Shown here piece after piece: positions 10,901-23,400 of a DNA stretch of 64,000 bases. Both the position numbers and the translations under genes were made by a program. Source of the stretch: Bryopsis sp. KO-2023 (taxonomy: Eukaryota > Chlorophyta > Ulvophyceae > Bryopsidales > Bryopsidaceae); NCBI GenBank assembly GCA_030272585.1, contig BSYQ01000003.1, positions 3,472,001 to 3,536,000 on the forward strand, in the 5' to 3' direction. Positions within the stretch are counted from its first letter, which is position 1. Each line of letters begins with the position of its first letter. The notes under the pieces were generated by a model that saw nothing but the letters and a program-made list of their open reading frames with translations, was not told where the DNA came from and searched no databases.

Positions 10901-13900
10901 TGTCGAGCAGCTAAAAGCAAACAAATCAGACCATCAGGATGGTTACCTCATTTTGACCGTTCAAAACAAACATCCTGCAATAAATGACATGCATGCATGC
11001 ATGCATGTACATCCAAATGCAAAAGATGCATGGCATCGTAGCTGTGGCTGCAGCTTTGATTCGTGCGTAAATGCACAGAAGAACTAGCCCAGATCTTTTT
11101 CCCAATCATTTTTTTAATTCTTTCTTTTTTTTTCTGTTTTTTTTCGATTCGAGGGCAAAGGGAGGGAAAATCGAGGTGCCCCACCTTCTGCCAGCCATAA
11201 AGAACTCGCTGGAGGAGGCTCATTTTCCAAAACAGAGCAGCCTTGGCAATTTTGTCTCGGAAAGCTCTCATGTCTGGACAGAATTCATCCCTCCACGTGG
11301 CGAAGGCACCACTGACCAGATTGCCATGATAGTGTGCAGCCATTCGACCCACTAGCAGCAATTTTTCCTTGCGACTTGACACATGCTGGCGCCAAGCTTG
11401 CGTTGCTCTGCCCAGCCGCCCCAAGTACCTTGACACGCAAAACAAAACATTTTTGAATCATCTTAAACATAGGCACCTGACTGTCAGATCCAGAATGAAC
11501 CTGCAACTCATTCGATCTATTTTTTTTTGGCAGGCGAAGCTTCAGGAGGAGGTTTTTATAGAACTGATATTCTCGCCACATATGCTCATGAGGAAACGCT
11601 GCACTCGGCCATTGAGCAACCGATATGAAGTCCAGAACACCACAGATTTCAACGCTGATGCTTGATCAGAGAAGAACTGGCTTCCTTCTTAGTCACCAGC
11701 CTAAATAAATACCTTTTTCCCTCCCCAAGCCCCATTTTTATATGTGTGTTTTTATTTCAGACACCATTCGAATTCCAGGGGGATCTCTTTCTATGTCTGT
11801 GCTGTTTCACACCAGTGTCGCACTGCGGAGCGGCGCTTCTGCTCTTGAATGCATTTGTGGTCAGCATACAAACAGAAAGCCTCCAGTGACCTTTGTTTCA
11901 GCTTGCTCAAATAATGCTCTTCCACCACACTTTCCAAATTGGATACCCTGGCCCAACAAAAAGACAGACATTGAGAAAGTCAACACCAATCACTCGATTC
12001 GCTGAATAAAAAAACCCTCCACTTCTTGCAGGACATAGCACCTCATATGGTAATGATCATTGTTTGAACCAATAATCGACCATTGCGTGGGGCACTCACC
12101 TGACCTTGCACTTCCATTCATCAACGGCAAAACGCAGGAGTCGAGCAGCGTACATTTGCTCGGCTTGCCAAAGCATGTAATTTTTCTGCATCCACTCTTT
12201 GCATCTCTTTTTCCAAGCCATCAGTGCACCCCTCAAAGTGTGCTTCCGGTGGTGCAGACCGGCAACGTCCCATTTGCATCTCGACTGAATCGAGTGATGG
12301 GCTTCGCATTGCCAATTCACCAAAACTCTGTGCCTATGGTAAACAAAAGGAAATGAAACACTCAATGCCAGAATGGTGTGAATTTTCCGACACTTTTTCG
12401 ACCCACGCATATATTTTCAGCTTTTATTTCATATCTTGATGGAAAAAGCACCCTGGGGGGGGAGGGGAGTTGAGAAAGAAAAGGGGTCTTTCTTTGTTTT
12501 ATTGTTGATTGTGCTTCGAGCTGGGTTAGTGATCAGAAAACTGCACATTTCAACTCGGCTTGTCCATTAACCTGGCTTGCTGTCGATAGTGAAGAATTGC
12601 CGTGCTGGACAGGTCCTTTTTTCTCCGCCTGCAGCCAACATACATGCACCAGGTCCCAAATGTCGCACCGAGCAGAACATCCTTTAAAAACCAAAAGAAA
12701 AACAAACAACTCAGAGAAATCCATCCACAAGACATTAGATCTTCCAAGGCATATGATTGACTGGAACGATTCAACATGCATGTCATGCATGTGCATGTGC
12801 ATGTGTGCTGCATCATATGCTTTTTCTGAGAAGGCTTCCATGCAAGAAAAAAGAAAAGAGAAAAAAAAAGTGAAAAGTGAAAGCGAGCAGACCCACCTGA
12901 CGAATCTCGAGCGCTCTTTCTGTCTGGACGATGGAGGCAAAGTGCTGCCAGGTTTCCAAGGCCATCGCGGTTCGGAGCCTCTCACCGATCACCTCCAACC
13001 GCTGCCCAAAGACGGACACTCGCCGCTTCCAAAGAAGGAATCCTACCCACCTGTAACCACACCAATCCATTCAATTTTGATTCAATCAGGTTGTTGAACA
13101 CAAGTCTGTGGAGGTCGTCAATAAGCGTAGATAAAGTCGTCAATACTGATGTCTGGAAAGCGGCACTGGCGGTTTGAGCATGACGACTCTGACCTTCCGA
13201 AGGCCTTCCTGCAAAGTTCTGTTTCGCGCCACGCTTCGGCAGCCAGTCGCTGCCCAGCTTCCCATCTGCTTTCTTGAGTTACGAATTGCCATCCCTCCAG
13301 ACAGCGCCCCACGTCCGTTTCGCAGATGGACTGTTTCACCGCCTCCAACCTTTCCACCGCCATGCACCTGCGCTCCCTATGCAAAGACGTCACCTGTCGC
13401 CACTCCGCCAACCCCTTGCGGATCAAACCCACTTCCCAAAAGCCAATAGCTTCCAGCAACTGCAACTTCCGCAATGCCTTTCGATCTCTGTTAACCAGCA
13501 AACTCTGGAAGGCTTTTCGCTTGTTAGCGGACGACCAATGCCGTAACGCCACCAGAGTCATTCCCCTCTTCAACGACAACTCCGCCGCTCTGACTTGCCA
13601 TTCTTGGAAGCACCCCGACATCCGCGCGAACACGTGATAACATTCCGCACGTAACATTCTCTTTCGCGAGGCCCGCTTGTATTCGACGACCTGCCCCCAC
13701 CCCCGAAAACTTAACGCCAGCTTCCGTAACTTGCGTCGGCGCCCGAACTCCTTCAACGTTTCCATCTTCGACTTCTTATCCGAAACGATGCGGTGCCAAT
13801 GGACCAAGCACTCCTCCGATTGTCGAAACAGCCGCTTGTGGTGCATCATCAGCGCGCTTCGCCACTCCAGCTTCCGGTCAGAAACGTTCCTTTTGAATGC

Positions 13901-14110
13901 GCGCAGGGCCGTCGCCATCAGGCAGCACCTCCTGAAGCGCACGGCTCGCAGGGCATCCCGTGCCGTCCATTTCCAGTGCTCCACCACGATTCTCGCGATG
14001 CGCTTGCGATGCCGCCGGCGAGCTCGCCGTCTTTTGTCCTCCTCCAAATCCCCGTCGCAGAAAACTTCGCTGTCGAAAGACAATCGCTGACCAACGGCGT
14101 GCATTGCCAT
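7983..14110 (-). CDS. SFI1-like centrin-binding repeat protein A
   Basis: A large split gene on the minus strand. The first exon (14110 down to about 13145) holds about nine repeats with a tryptophan every 25-35 residues among basic residues, such as 'VVEHWKWTARDALRAV', 'CLVHWHRIVSDKK' and 'CFQEWQVRAAE'. This is the pattern of SFI1 centrin-binding repeats. The repeats continue through many short exons, including 13050-12897, 12681-12572, 12333-12100, 11947-11813, about 11430-11185, about 10914-10727 and about 9626-9527. The last exons (about 9080-8760 and 8630-7983) lose the repeats and end in a short coiled coil. The ATG at 14110 has an in-frame stop just upstream. SFI1 proteins form long helices decorated with centrin at spindle poles, centrioles and flagellar roots. 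The middle exon junctions are not all resolved. Its start faces D27, 180 bp away. Confidence 0.75.
10283..10323. repeat. Four tandem copies of a 10-bp unit
   Basis: The unit is 'cttgatatga' with one-base variants. The array lies at the edge of an SFI1-A exon whose coding repeat ends nearby, so it may be the start of the following intron. Confidence 0.7.
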
Positions 14111-14290
14111 CCGCTTCCAAGCGATTCACCTGCTGGACCTCCAACCCAACGACACCCCCTCACACATCGAGATTCTGGCAAAGAAAGGAATTTCCGAATT
14201 GCCGTACGAGGAGGTCCAACGTACGTACGATCATCGTCGCGCTCCCTTGATTTGTTTCGACGTTCGCTTGTTCACCAACATACCAATCCA

Positions 14291-15933
14291 ATGATGCATT
14301 CGACGACCTGTCCTTGTGGCGCTCTCCCGGCCAAGGGCCTTTCCCTGCGACGCCCCGTCGGCGCCAGGATTTCGACAAAGTCGTCCAGAACCACTCCATC
14401 CCTTCCTCGAAGGAACATCGTTTCAGCAGCGCAAGCTTCAGAAGTTCCGGTAGGTTTTTTTCCTTGGGAAGAAAAACCTCCCTGGTGGTGTGTGACGTCA
14501 CTCTTTTTTTCTTGGGTTATTTCAGGAATGGTCTTTAGAATGGAACCACGACATGACACTGGGAAAATCATCGATGCACTCTAGAATTTTTTTTAATTTT
14601 TTTAATTTTTTCACCCCACCAAATTGTTGGTTGTGATTTTGCCCGCAGGATCCATTTGCAACTAAGGAAGTCTACAACGATGGACCTCTGACGAAATTCT
14701 TCTGTACATGGTTTTCGAAGCAAATGTCGAAGCAGCTTGGAGGTATGCAGCAAATATATCCTGTTGATGCTTCCCATCGAAAAACATCGAATTCTGCCAG
14801 TGGTTTCGTTGGTGATGGGAGGATGATTTCAAGGCAAGGAATCTGATTTGTGTTATTTGTTTTTCTTTTTTTTTGCCTCGTTCCAGAGCCATGTCCAGAG
14901 GATATAACTTATGAGAAATTTATAGAGGTCGGGCGGAGAGTGATCCAAACTAAAAGTCCCTTGGGAGCGCAGGAGGTGGTGATGGGGGTGCTGAATGCAA
15001 CCATGCCTCCTGGCTCCGCCGAAAAATTCAGGTGAGAAATTGATTGGGGGGTTTTCATTGAGTTCATCGAAAAGACAGATCACACCCCCCTGGAACGCGT
15101 CCATACCTCTTCTTGCTGAAGGTTTAAGAAAGCGGTTTTTCCAAACGAGTGCTTCGCATTGTGCAGAACTTTTTTGACCAAAGTGTTTTTTTCTTGCTGT
15201 GTTTCTTTTTCGACGGGAAGGGGAATTCGAAGGGGTGGTCCCCATCTATTCTTAGAATCCGTCGATCGATCCACAACGTGTGTGAAGGCTCTGCTGTCAA
15301 TCGAAGGTTGAGTGACACGGGGTTTTATTCTCGTTTTTTTTTTTTCTTCCTGTCAGGCGATGGTTTCCCCTCAGTCAATGGTCTGCGGAGTTCAATGCCT
15401 GGCTGACCACCATCGGTTTCATGTGGCTGGTGGGTCCCTGTGAATTGGAGGAGGCCGACATTCCTAAAGAAGACGGATCCGTCGAAGTCTGGAACAGCCG
15501 TGTTCACATCAAGAAGTGCAGATATCTGGAAACCTCCGGATGCACCGGAATGTGTGTGAACATGTGCAAGGTGTGCAAAATTCAACGATATCAAGGAAAT
15601 TAAAACACATTTCTGACCCTATCTGAAGCAGCTATTTCAGAAACAGGATGGCAATTTCAGCCGAGACTTGTTAACAGTGGTGTGTGTTTGCTGTTTTTCC
15701 CTCAGATTCCTACTCAGAAATTTTTCACGGAGGATTTTGGTTTGCCTGTCACGATGAAACCGAATTTCGAGGATTTGTCTTGCGACATGATTTTTGGAGA
15801 GATGCCGCCTTCCATCGAGGATGATGAGGCTTTCAAGCAGCCATGCTTTGCCGCCCAATGTGAGGGGGGAAAACCGCTACAACTGATACTGCAAATTCCT
15901 GACCTGATGGAAATTTGTTTAATCCGTGTCTGA
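14291..15933 (+). CDS. D27: DWARF27-like beta-carotene isomerase (DUF4033)
   Basis: Five exons: 14291-14449, 14649-14742, 14887-15031, 15357-15570 and 15706-15933. All phases agree and give 279 residues, close to plant D27 proteins. The last two exons carry the DUF4033 signature: '[16 protein letters not shown]', '[20 protein letters not shown]', then '[17 protein letters not shown]' and 'KQPCF'. The conserved cysteines are those of this iron-dependent family. D27 turns all-trans-beta-carotene into the 9-cis isomer in plastids, the first step toward strigolactones in land plants; algal members may act in carotenoid metabolism instead. The first 50 residues are rich in S, T, R and A without a hydrophobic stretch, fitting a chloroplast transit peptide. 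A second in-frame ATG follows at once at 14294. It is divergent from SFI1-like A. Confidence 0.9.
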
Positions 15934-16727
15934 GTTCGAAGGGAAAGATGAAATCGCAACAACCCCCAGAAATGCTTCTCAAGTTTTTTTCTCGGTGTCC
16001 AAATAGATGCAACAATACCACAATTCAGCAAACAGATTTCGCATGGATTCCCTCCCCTTACTTTTCTCTGGCATCAGAGGGATAGGGGTTGGGGAGTCTG
16101 GTTCGATTTCGCACTGTGCGTATGTTTTGTTTTGTTTTTCCGAGTTCAATTCAGAATGGCCACCATGGAAGAAAAGCGATGGAATGGATTGGTTGTTTTC
16201 TGTTATTTTCCTGTTACTGGAGTGATTTTTTTTCTCTGGCGGGTCCCCCACAGGTTCAGTGGCAAGCAAAGATCTGAGTGCTCCCTGCCATCGTCTTCCC
16301 CCCATCAAAAGCGAAGTCTCAAACTGACCAGACTTGAGATGCCAGAAATTTGGCACCATTTTTTTTTTGTCTCCACAGTGTGTTATAAAAAAAAAAGGGA
16401 GCGGAGAATTGAATGTGGTGAAGCTATTCTTTATATATTCTTTTTCCAAACGATGGAGTGAAGTCGGGGCTTGCAGGATTTATTTTTTTTTTCAATGTGA
16501 GAAGTGATTTCTGTTTTTCTGGTAAATTGAGGCGGGGATGAAATATGGGCATTGAATTCTTGTGTTGAATGGGATTTGGGTTTTGGCATCACCCCGGATC
16601 CACAGAGAAACATGAGCGCATGGGGTCCATGCTAATTCGGTCTGACCAGCTCAACTCTTGCAGTAGCAATTTAAAAAACTGGCAAAGCATCAGCCAGTGG
16701 GAATCTCCAGTCCCACATGTCGTTTTT
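15934..16727. other. Intergenic / 3' untranslated stretch
   Basis: Lies between the 3' ends of D27 (plus) and SFI1-like B (minus). It is T-rich with several homopolymer runs, and I see no gene. It is probably made up of the two converging 3' untranslated regions. Confidence 0.5.
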
Positions 16728-16839
16728 CTAACCATCGAACTTTAAAACACCTAAATGGTTGCATTGGTGGAAGCATCTCGCATCGTCGAAGACAGGATTG
16801 TCCTGCAGCCATGGGATGGATCTGGAGGGCAGAAACACA

Positions 16840-19800
16840 CTATCGCTTCTCATTTTGACTGACATCCAGCAGATCAAAGCAGCAACCCTGTTCACACACT
16901 TTCGCACAAAGAACTTGCCTGTCTTGGACAAAAGTCTGCGACTCTGTTGGCCGAACGCCGCCGACAATTCTGCCCCCCAGAAACGAATTTGCCTCCCTTT
17001 CTTTGTTGAAGTGCACCATCTGCATGAACGGAAAACATTCATGAGAACTCCACCAGCCCCAGCCCTATGAACAATGCATTGTGGATCAACATGCAAATCA
17101 TACCTCGACAAGTTCCCGCTGGACGATCTGTTTTCTACAGTGCTGCTCATACAGCATGTGGTTTTTAACATCCACAACGGAACGCCACGCGTGGAAGGTG
17201 CACAAGCAGGTCCTTTTCTCATGGTACTCTCGGGCCCATGTCAACGACTGGAAATCGTTTTCATCATCGGCACGCTCTTCCCTAGCCTCACCATACGTTG
17301 AAATCATGAGACTGGCTTGAGAATAAATTCGAGTCTCCAGAAGGGGCTCTCCGTTCTCCACATCACCAATATCAGGCAGTTTCCTGTTGTTTTTCCTCAA
17401 GCTAAGATCCAACCAAGCGTAAAATACGTCGTCTGCCAGGCGGAGCAAGCTTATCACCTGGAGAAAACCATGCCCTATCTCGTTTGTTCTGCATGTACAG
17501 ATGCATGCGTTTTTGTGAATAAAGCCACTGACCTGGAAGTCTCTAACATTTCGCTCGACGCGTGATGCCTTGCTCCAAGCATGAAGACAGTCCTTCCCTA
17601 GACGTGTCAACCCCTTGATGGCAATCCGATGCGCAGTTCGCTGCAGCTCTGTCCAGCGCCGCCAAAATTGAAACAGACGCACCACACGATTTTGGAAGCA
17701 GAAGAGCGTCGCATCCACCTACACACCAACAGCGGTTCCTCAGCATGTGTTGTCGATGCCAGTTCCTCTGGCGTCAAAAGTCGTCAATGTCATGTTCGAT
17801 ACAATGGTTCACTCTCTTTTATATTCGTTCATTCTAACCGTCATTCCCACAAATTCTCGTGGTTTCAACACATGCGTAATTCAGAAGAGAAGCTCCAACT
17901 GATCGATCGATGCAGGAGGGGAATCCCACCGCTTGTTGAGAAGCCTCCTCAGGACTTGCATTGAGCATGCCGCATCTCTCATGCTTCCTTTCTGAGCACC
18001 TGACGAATTGGGATATAAATGCTCTCAAGACATGGCATTGAATACCAAGGGATACCAAGGAAGCATGACACCGTCAATTGAATAGCGACAACCCCCACCT
18101 TTCCTTGAAGAATAGAAACTTTGCTCTCATCCAGTGAAGGTGAGCAATTCTCGAGTATCGACGATGCTGTGCCAGAACAAGGCTCGTCGGTGAAACTTGA
18201 ACATGAATAATAGCATGTGCCATACGTCGCAATACATACCTCGACATGATCCACGAGGGCTGCAAGGCAATGGGACATCAGTCGCCGTTCGCGATATTTT
18301 ATGAGTACTCTACAGGAAGCCTCCAAGCACCAGAAAGTTATCCAGCTCCTGAGGCCCTTGGACTGGAGCCTGCAGAGAGAAAACTGAGATCCACCCCTGA
18401 TCGTATATCGCTGTCATCAGATTTTGCACATGAACTGCATCTCACCTGAGGGCGTCCGCGTATGTTGCCAGAGCGAACTTTTCATCATATTCTTCGTCGT
18501 GCATTGTAGATTGGGGCGAATCCGGTGCAATGTTTTCTTGGTCGACACACTGGCGCGTCCACGACGTCCATGCCCTCAAGGATGTCGTTAGAAGTCTAGC
18601 ATTGCGCCATTGCGCCACTGCACAGGACTGCTGACTGTCTCAGTTCAAGTCTGCGCGAAAATAGAGCCCTCATTTAAACCCAGCTCTCACCTTCGCCTGC
18701 ACCAGCCGCTTCCAATTCACCACGGCGCTCCGCGTCACTGCTCCCTCGTGGTATAGCTCTGCGACAAAACAAGCTCAACTGCATCACCAGATGCAACCCC
18801 CACATTCACAAGCCGCCACCTCTGATCGACAAGGGTGTCTTACCTGCCTCGTTGAGCCGGCACACCAGCTCAAACATCAAGCAAGACCAAGCTCGAAAAG
18901 CGCGGCGGATCGTATTCAGTCTCGCCAGCCTTCTGTCGCCACACAAAACTAACATTAAAACATGAATATCGATCAGCTGGGAAGACAAGGATCCACCTAC
19001 AACGGAAGGGCATTCATACTTGTCCGAATGGTTTGTCGTGAAAGCTTCCTGCCGCCATCCCTTGAAGGCGAGAGTCTTTCGATACTCGCAGCGACGTCTA
19101 TACGACTGCTCCGCGAGAAAATTGGTGGCGTGGCGCAACCCCACGACGTCGAGCCATGCTCGCAAGCATGAAGCTTTGCATCTGAATGTGCACATGAACT
19201 TTAGAAATACGCAAGTATATCGAGCCTCTGTCCGTTCGCCAGCTGTTTCAAGGGTTTGAACCTTACCTCTTCTTTCGCTCCAGAAGAAAAGCCGCCAGTG
19301 CATTCTTTAGCGACGTCCATCTGAGCCACGTTGACAAGTACGTCCTCAGCAACCCGTTCCTGTTGGCTTCACATAGCAAATGCCCTAGCAGGGCTCTCCT
19401 CCTTTTCTCGTGATGGATTTGTTTCTTCCATCCAGACAGGGATGTCCAGAGAAGATGATGGCCATCGAACTCGTCCCACGGGTCCAAGCACCCCTCGATT
19501 GCGCAAGAGTCACCCTGCGATCGACCAACGTCTTGGCAAACCACGGGGTGAAGCTCGTTTTGGCAGGATGTTCTCTTGTGTTTGCATTTCCCTACCGCGT
19601 TGCTCAAGCTCACTTGCTCATCGCAGCGGCGCCAGATGTTCGTTTCCTGCTGTGACTTGCAGCAGCTGTGCGATTCTGAGGAGTATGCGTTCTCGAAATC
19701 GTAGAACGAGGGACAAACGCCGCAGTGGTGGGGCACTTCTGGTTGAGAAGTGTATGGATATGATGTTTGATCAAACGCAGAGCTGGAACGCAGGGAATCT

Positions 19801-19952
19801 TGTCGCCAGGTTCTTGTGGCTTCTGCCTCAACACTGGGTTCGAACGAGGTGGAGTAGGTATGAAAAGCTTCGGACATCACGGCCGAGAGGAACTCTGATC
19901 CTCCATGGTTCGACGAAGAGGACGGATCGTCTCGCAACCCATAATCGTCCAT
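16840..19952 (-). CDS. SFI1-like centrin-binding repeat protein B
   Basis: A second minus-strand gene of the same kind. The first exon, 19952-19267, begins 'MDDYGLRDDPSSSSNHGG' with an acidic, serine-rich lead. Its repeats include 'LWTSLSGWKKQIHHEKRRR' and 'LLRTYLSTWLRWTSLKNA'. Later exons give 'SCLRAWLDVVGLRHA', 'IRRAFRAWSCLMFELVC', 'SLRAWTSWTRQCVDQ', 'LFQFWRRWTELQRTAHR' and 'TFHAWRSVVDVKNHM', each followed by a plausible donor. The last clear donor is at 17104. The phase-matched end is a stop at 16840, but another frame of the same exon reads more like SFI1 ('VNRVAALICWMSVKM') and ends at 16728, so the end is uncertain. It is separate from gene A, whose ATG follows a stop. The D27 gene lies between the two on the other strand. 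Its start faces FtsZ. Confidence 0.7.
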
Positions 19953-20474
19953 CGTCTATTAACGACTGTTTCAAGTGAGTCCAGCGACGAGAACAAATCG
20001 ATGGAAGCGTGCATCTCTGCGTTGTTCGAGGCGTTTCTGCGCCGCTTCTGGTGCACATTCTCAAGTGTTTCTTTTCTGAACTCTCAGGAGTCAGAGAAGA
20101 TCAACAGCCAACTGCGTGCTAACAACTCCATCGCTTGCGGGAACCCGACTCATGGAAAAAACTCACGCGCATTGGTTGTGGGTATTCTCCACGGGGGGGG
20201 CCCGCTTCCTTATCGAGCACCGACCACCAGAACGGAATCCTTCTGGTGTCGGTGGAAGAGTATTGGATGCTGCTCGCCATATCTTTTCCGCTTTATTGGC
20301 CACATCATGAACACATGATGAAAAGGACAGCGGAAGATTGCCCAAAAATTCTGTCAATGATGAAAACTTGATGGCCGATAGTTATCGCATCCAGTCCTTT
20401 TTTGTGTGTACTCCCCGTCTTGGCCGTTCATGGCAGCGCCCTTTTCCTGAGCTCTATTGAGTGCTTACACCTCG
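19953..20474. promoter_or_regulatory. Divergent intergenic region SFI1-B / FtsZ
   Basis: About 520 bp between two start codons facing away from each other. Short open frames are present but none has coding character. By position it should hold both promoters; I see no clear TATA element. Confidence 0.4.
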
Positions 20475-23400
20475 ATGGCGAAACTTGCACCGACGAGTCG
20501 CGGCTTTTGCTCGACCTCGAGATGCTGCGGAACGTTTCGTACCCTGGGCTCCATCCACAGACTCCCTGAACGGCACTGCTCCACTACCAGCTCTGATCTC
20601 GTTTCCAGCCTTCGACCCCGACTCGCCCAGGGAAAACCGCAGTGCCCCAAAGCTTATACCCCTGGTTTCCCCGGGAATGGGTTCGGGGTGATTCCGGGGG
20701 AGGCGATGATTAAAGTCATAGGCGTCGGGGGTGGGGGAGGAAACGCTGTGAACAGAATGGTGGAGAGCGGCCTCAAGGTGCTCGCTCTCTCCAAAAAAGG
20801 CGCCGAACGGACAAAAAAACGCGGTTTTTTGAAATGAAAATTTGGAAAGAATTACGTTATGACGATAAATAACCCGACGCCTCTGTGTTTTGTGTTTTTT
20901 TGGTGTGTGAAGGGGGTGGAGTTTTGGGCTGTGAACTCTGACAGTCAAGCCCTGGATAACTCGAAAGCGGAAAACAAGCTTCAAATTGGAATCGAACAAA
21001 CTCGAGGACTTGGTATGATTTGATCAAATGTGATCTGGCAATTCATGAGAGTTTCATTTCAAAAAATATATATATATATGTATATCAGGAATTTTTTGCT
21101 GCGGATTCTTGGAGAAGTGAGAAAGTTAGGGATGGTGTTGGAGTTGGGGGGGTGGGTTGAGATTTACGATGTCTGACAGGGACCGGAGGAAATCCTGAGA
21201 TCGGAGAATTGGCCGGACAAGAATCCCATCAAGAGTTGGGCGAAGTTGTCGACGGTGCCGACATGGTGAATGGCATAGAAACTTGAAAATCGAAAAAGGA
21301 AAAGAGAAGATCATCCCTTATGGTTTACCTTTCGGCGAATTTGTTTTATCTGGGAAACACACATCAATGGAGGCCAAAGCAGGAAAAAAAAATCCTGGAA
21401 ATAGGAGAGGACAATTTCTGAACCGCCTCATGAGGAACTCTGTCTTTTTTTTTTTGCCTCGTTGATTTTTTTTTTTCGCTCAAGGAAGGTGTTGTGTTTT
21501 TTCTTCTCGTCAATTTTATGCCCGTCAAAAAGTGTGAGGTGTTATGTCGGAAGGGAGAATTTTTTTGGGGGAAAGCTTGCAAGAAGATGATCGTTTTCTG
21601 AAAAAAAAAATAATTCTGTTTTTTTTTGTCAGGTTTTTATCACTGCTGGGATGGGAGGAGGGACTGGAACTGGGGCAGCACCCGTGGTCGCCCGGCTGGC
21701 GAAGGATAAGGGTATTCTCACTGTTGGGGTTGTGACCTACCCGTTTTCTTTCGAAGGCCGACGGCGAAAGATTCAAGTATGGACATGGATCATTCTCTTT
21801 TCCTTTTGTTTTCATATTTGTGTTCATATGCGTGTGGATTTTTTTCCTTCTTTTGTTTCGGAGGGTGGATGAAAAAATTTCCCGATCAATGAAAGAAATA
21901 TGAAGCATCTCCCCCATGACATGAGTTTCGGGATTCGTTATCAGGATTTTCTCAGTTCTATAGAAACTCCATGAGGAGAAAACTCTGAAAAAAGGGAAAT
22001 CGAGAGGAGTGTTTTAATCGTTGCAGCAAGAAACGTAAAAACTCATCATAAATATTTTTTTATTTTCCATTGAGCCGGAGTGGTGGTGGTGTTATTCAGG
22101 CTCATGAGGGTGTGGAAACCTTGAGGAGAAACGTCGACACTCTTATCGTTATTCCAAACGATCGGTGAGGCCCATCATATATATATATTATTATTATTTA
22201 GTTATTTTTTTTCTTTTTTGAATGTGTACAAGAATGCGAAAAAAAAAAGCACAGGAGGATGTATGTTCTAAAAGTCGACGTACCCTCGTGGAGTGATTGC
22301 TGGGGTCGATAATGATTTTGAATTTTGCATAGGTTGCTGGATGTCGCGGCGGAAGCTACCCCATTACAGGAAGCTTTCCTTTTGGCCGATGATGTGCTCC
22401 GGCAGGTAGGATGCAACCCTTCCAACATAAATTTGAATTTGAGTAGCACCCTGTCGCACCCAAAACCCAAACCTCCCTCGACCCTAACCGACCTTCCGAA
22501 ATTCATCCATTTGCCCTGAAAGAAAAACAAGCTTCACGTATTCTCAACAGATTATGCATATGACTAATCATATGTTTCAAATACACACCAACACTGACCA
22601 TGCAAATGAGCGATACAGGCAATGTGATTTCGTATTTTTTTTTATTATTTTTTTTTGGGGGGGGGGTCTTTCCTTTTTGAAACAAAATAGTTTTATTTTG
22701 GTAAATTCTTTTGATAATGTTTTTAGGGTGTCCAAGGTATTTCCGACATCATCACGATTCCTGGGCTGGTGAATGTGGATTTTGCTGATGTGTGTGCCGT
22801 AATGTGCAATTCTGGAACGGCCATGTTGGGTGTCGGAGTTGCCACTGGCAAAAACAGAGCAGAGGAAGCTGCAATGGTGGGGAGTTGTTTTTTTTTCTTC
22901 TTCTTCCAAATACTGTTGCTTGGGAAATTTTTGTTCATTCACAGTTTATTTCCAATCTCCTGCAACAAATGACAGCGAAACCTAGTCGGGTCTTCTTTTG
23001 CTTTCTCTTTCTTTTTCTTTTTTTTGTCCGGTTTTTCGACTCGATAGTTGCCTTTTTCCGTGTTTCAATCTTTCAGGAGAAAAGTCGCAACTGCCAAATT
23101 TTTTGTGATGAGTATTGGCATGATTGGAAATCGCATAATCACAGTTTAGAAAGTTGCTTGAAAACTGATTCTCTCCAAAAGGCCCGCTGTTGGAATTAAA
23201 TTGAGATTTCCACTACAACGATGGTTTTGCATCTTGTGGAATGGTCTTTCTGTGATTCCTCAGGCTGCCACATCTGCTCCATTGGTAGAGAGATCCATCG
23301 AGCGAGCAACCGGAATCGTCTACAATATTACTGGGGGATCGGTGAGAGATGGAAAAGAGCCCTGCATTTTTACTTTCATATTGGTTCAATCTTTCCTCAA

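Noticed and set aside
14098-14290. Plus-strand frame reading 'LDLQPNDTPSHIEILAKKG' just upstream of D27
   Set aside because: It has no in-frame ATG nearby and overlaps the start of the SFI1-A gene. D27 has its own ATG with a transit-like leader at 14291, so this is probably chance.
7983-19952. One giant SFI1 gene with D27 nested in an intron
   Set aside because: The ATG at 14110 is preceded by an in-frame stop with no suitable acceptor between, so two genes are more likely.
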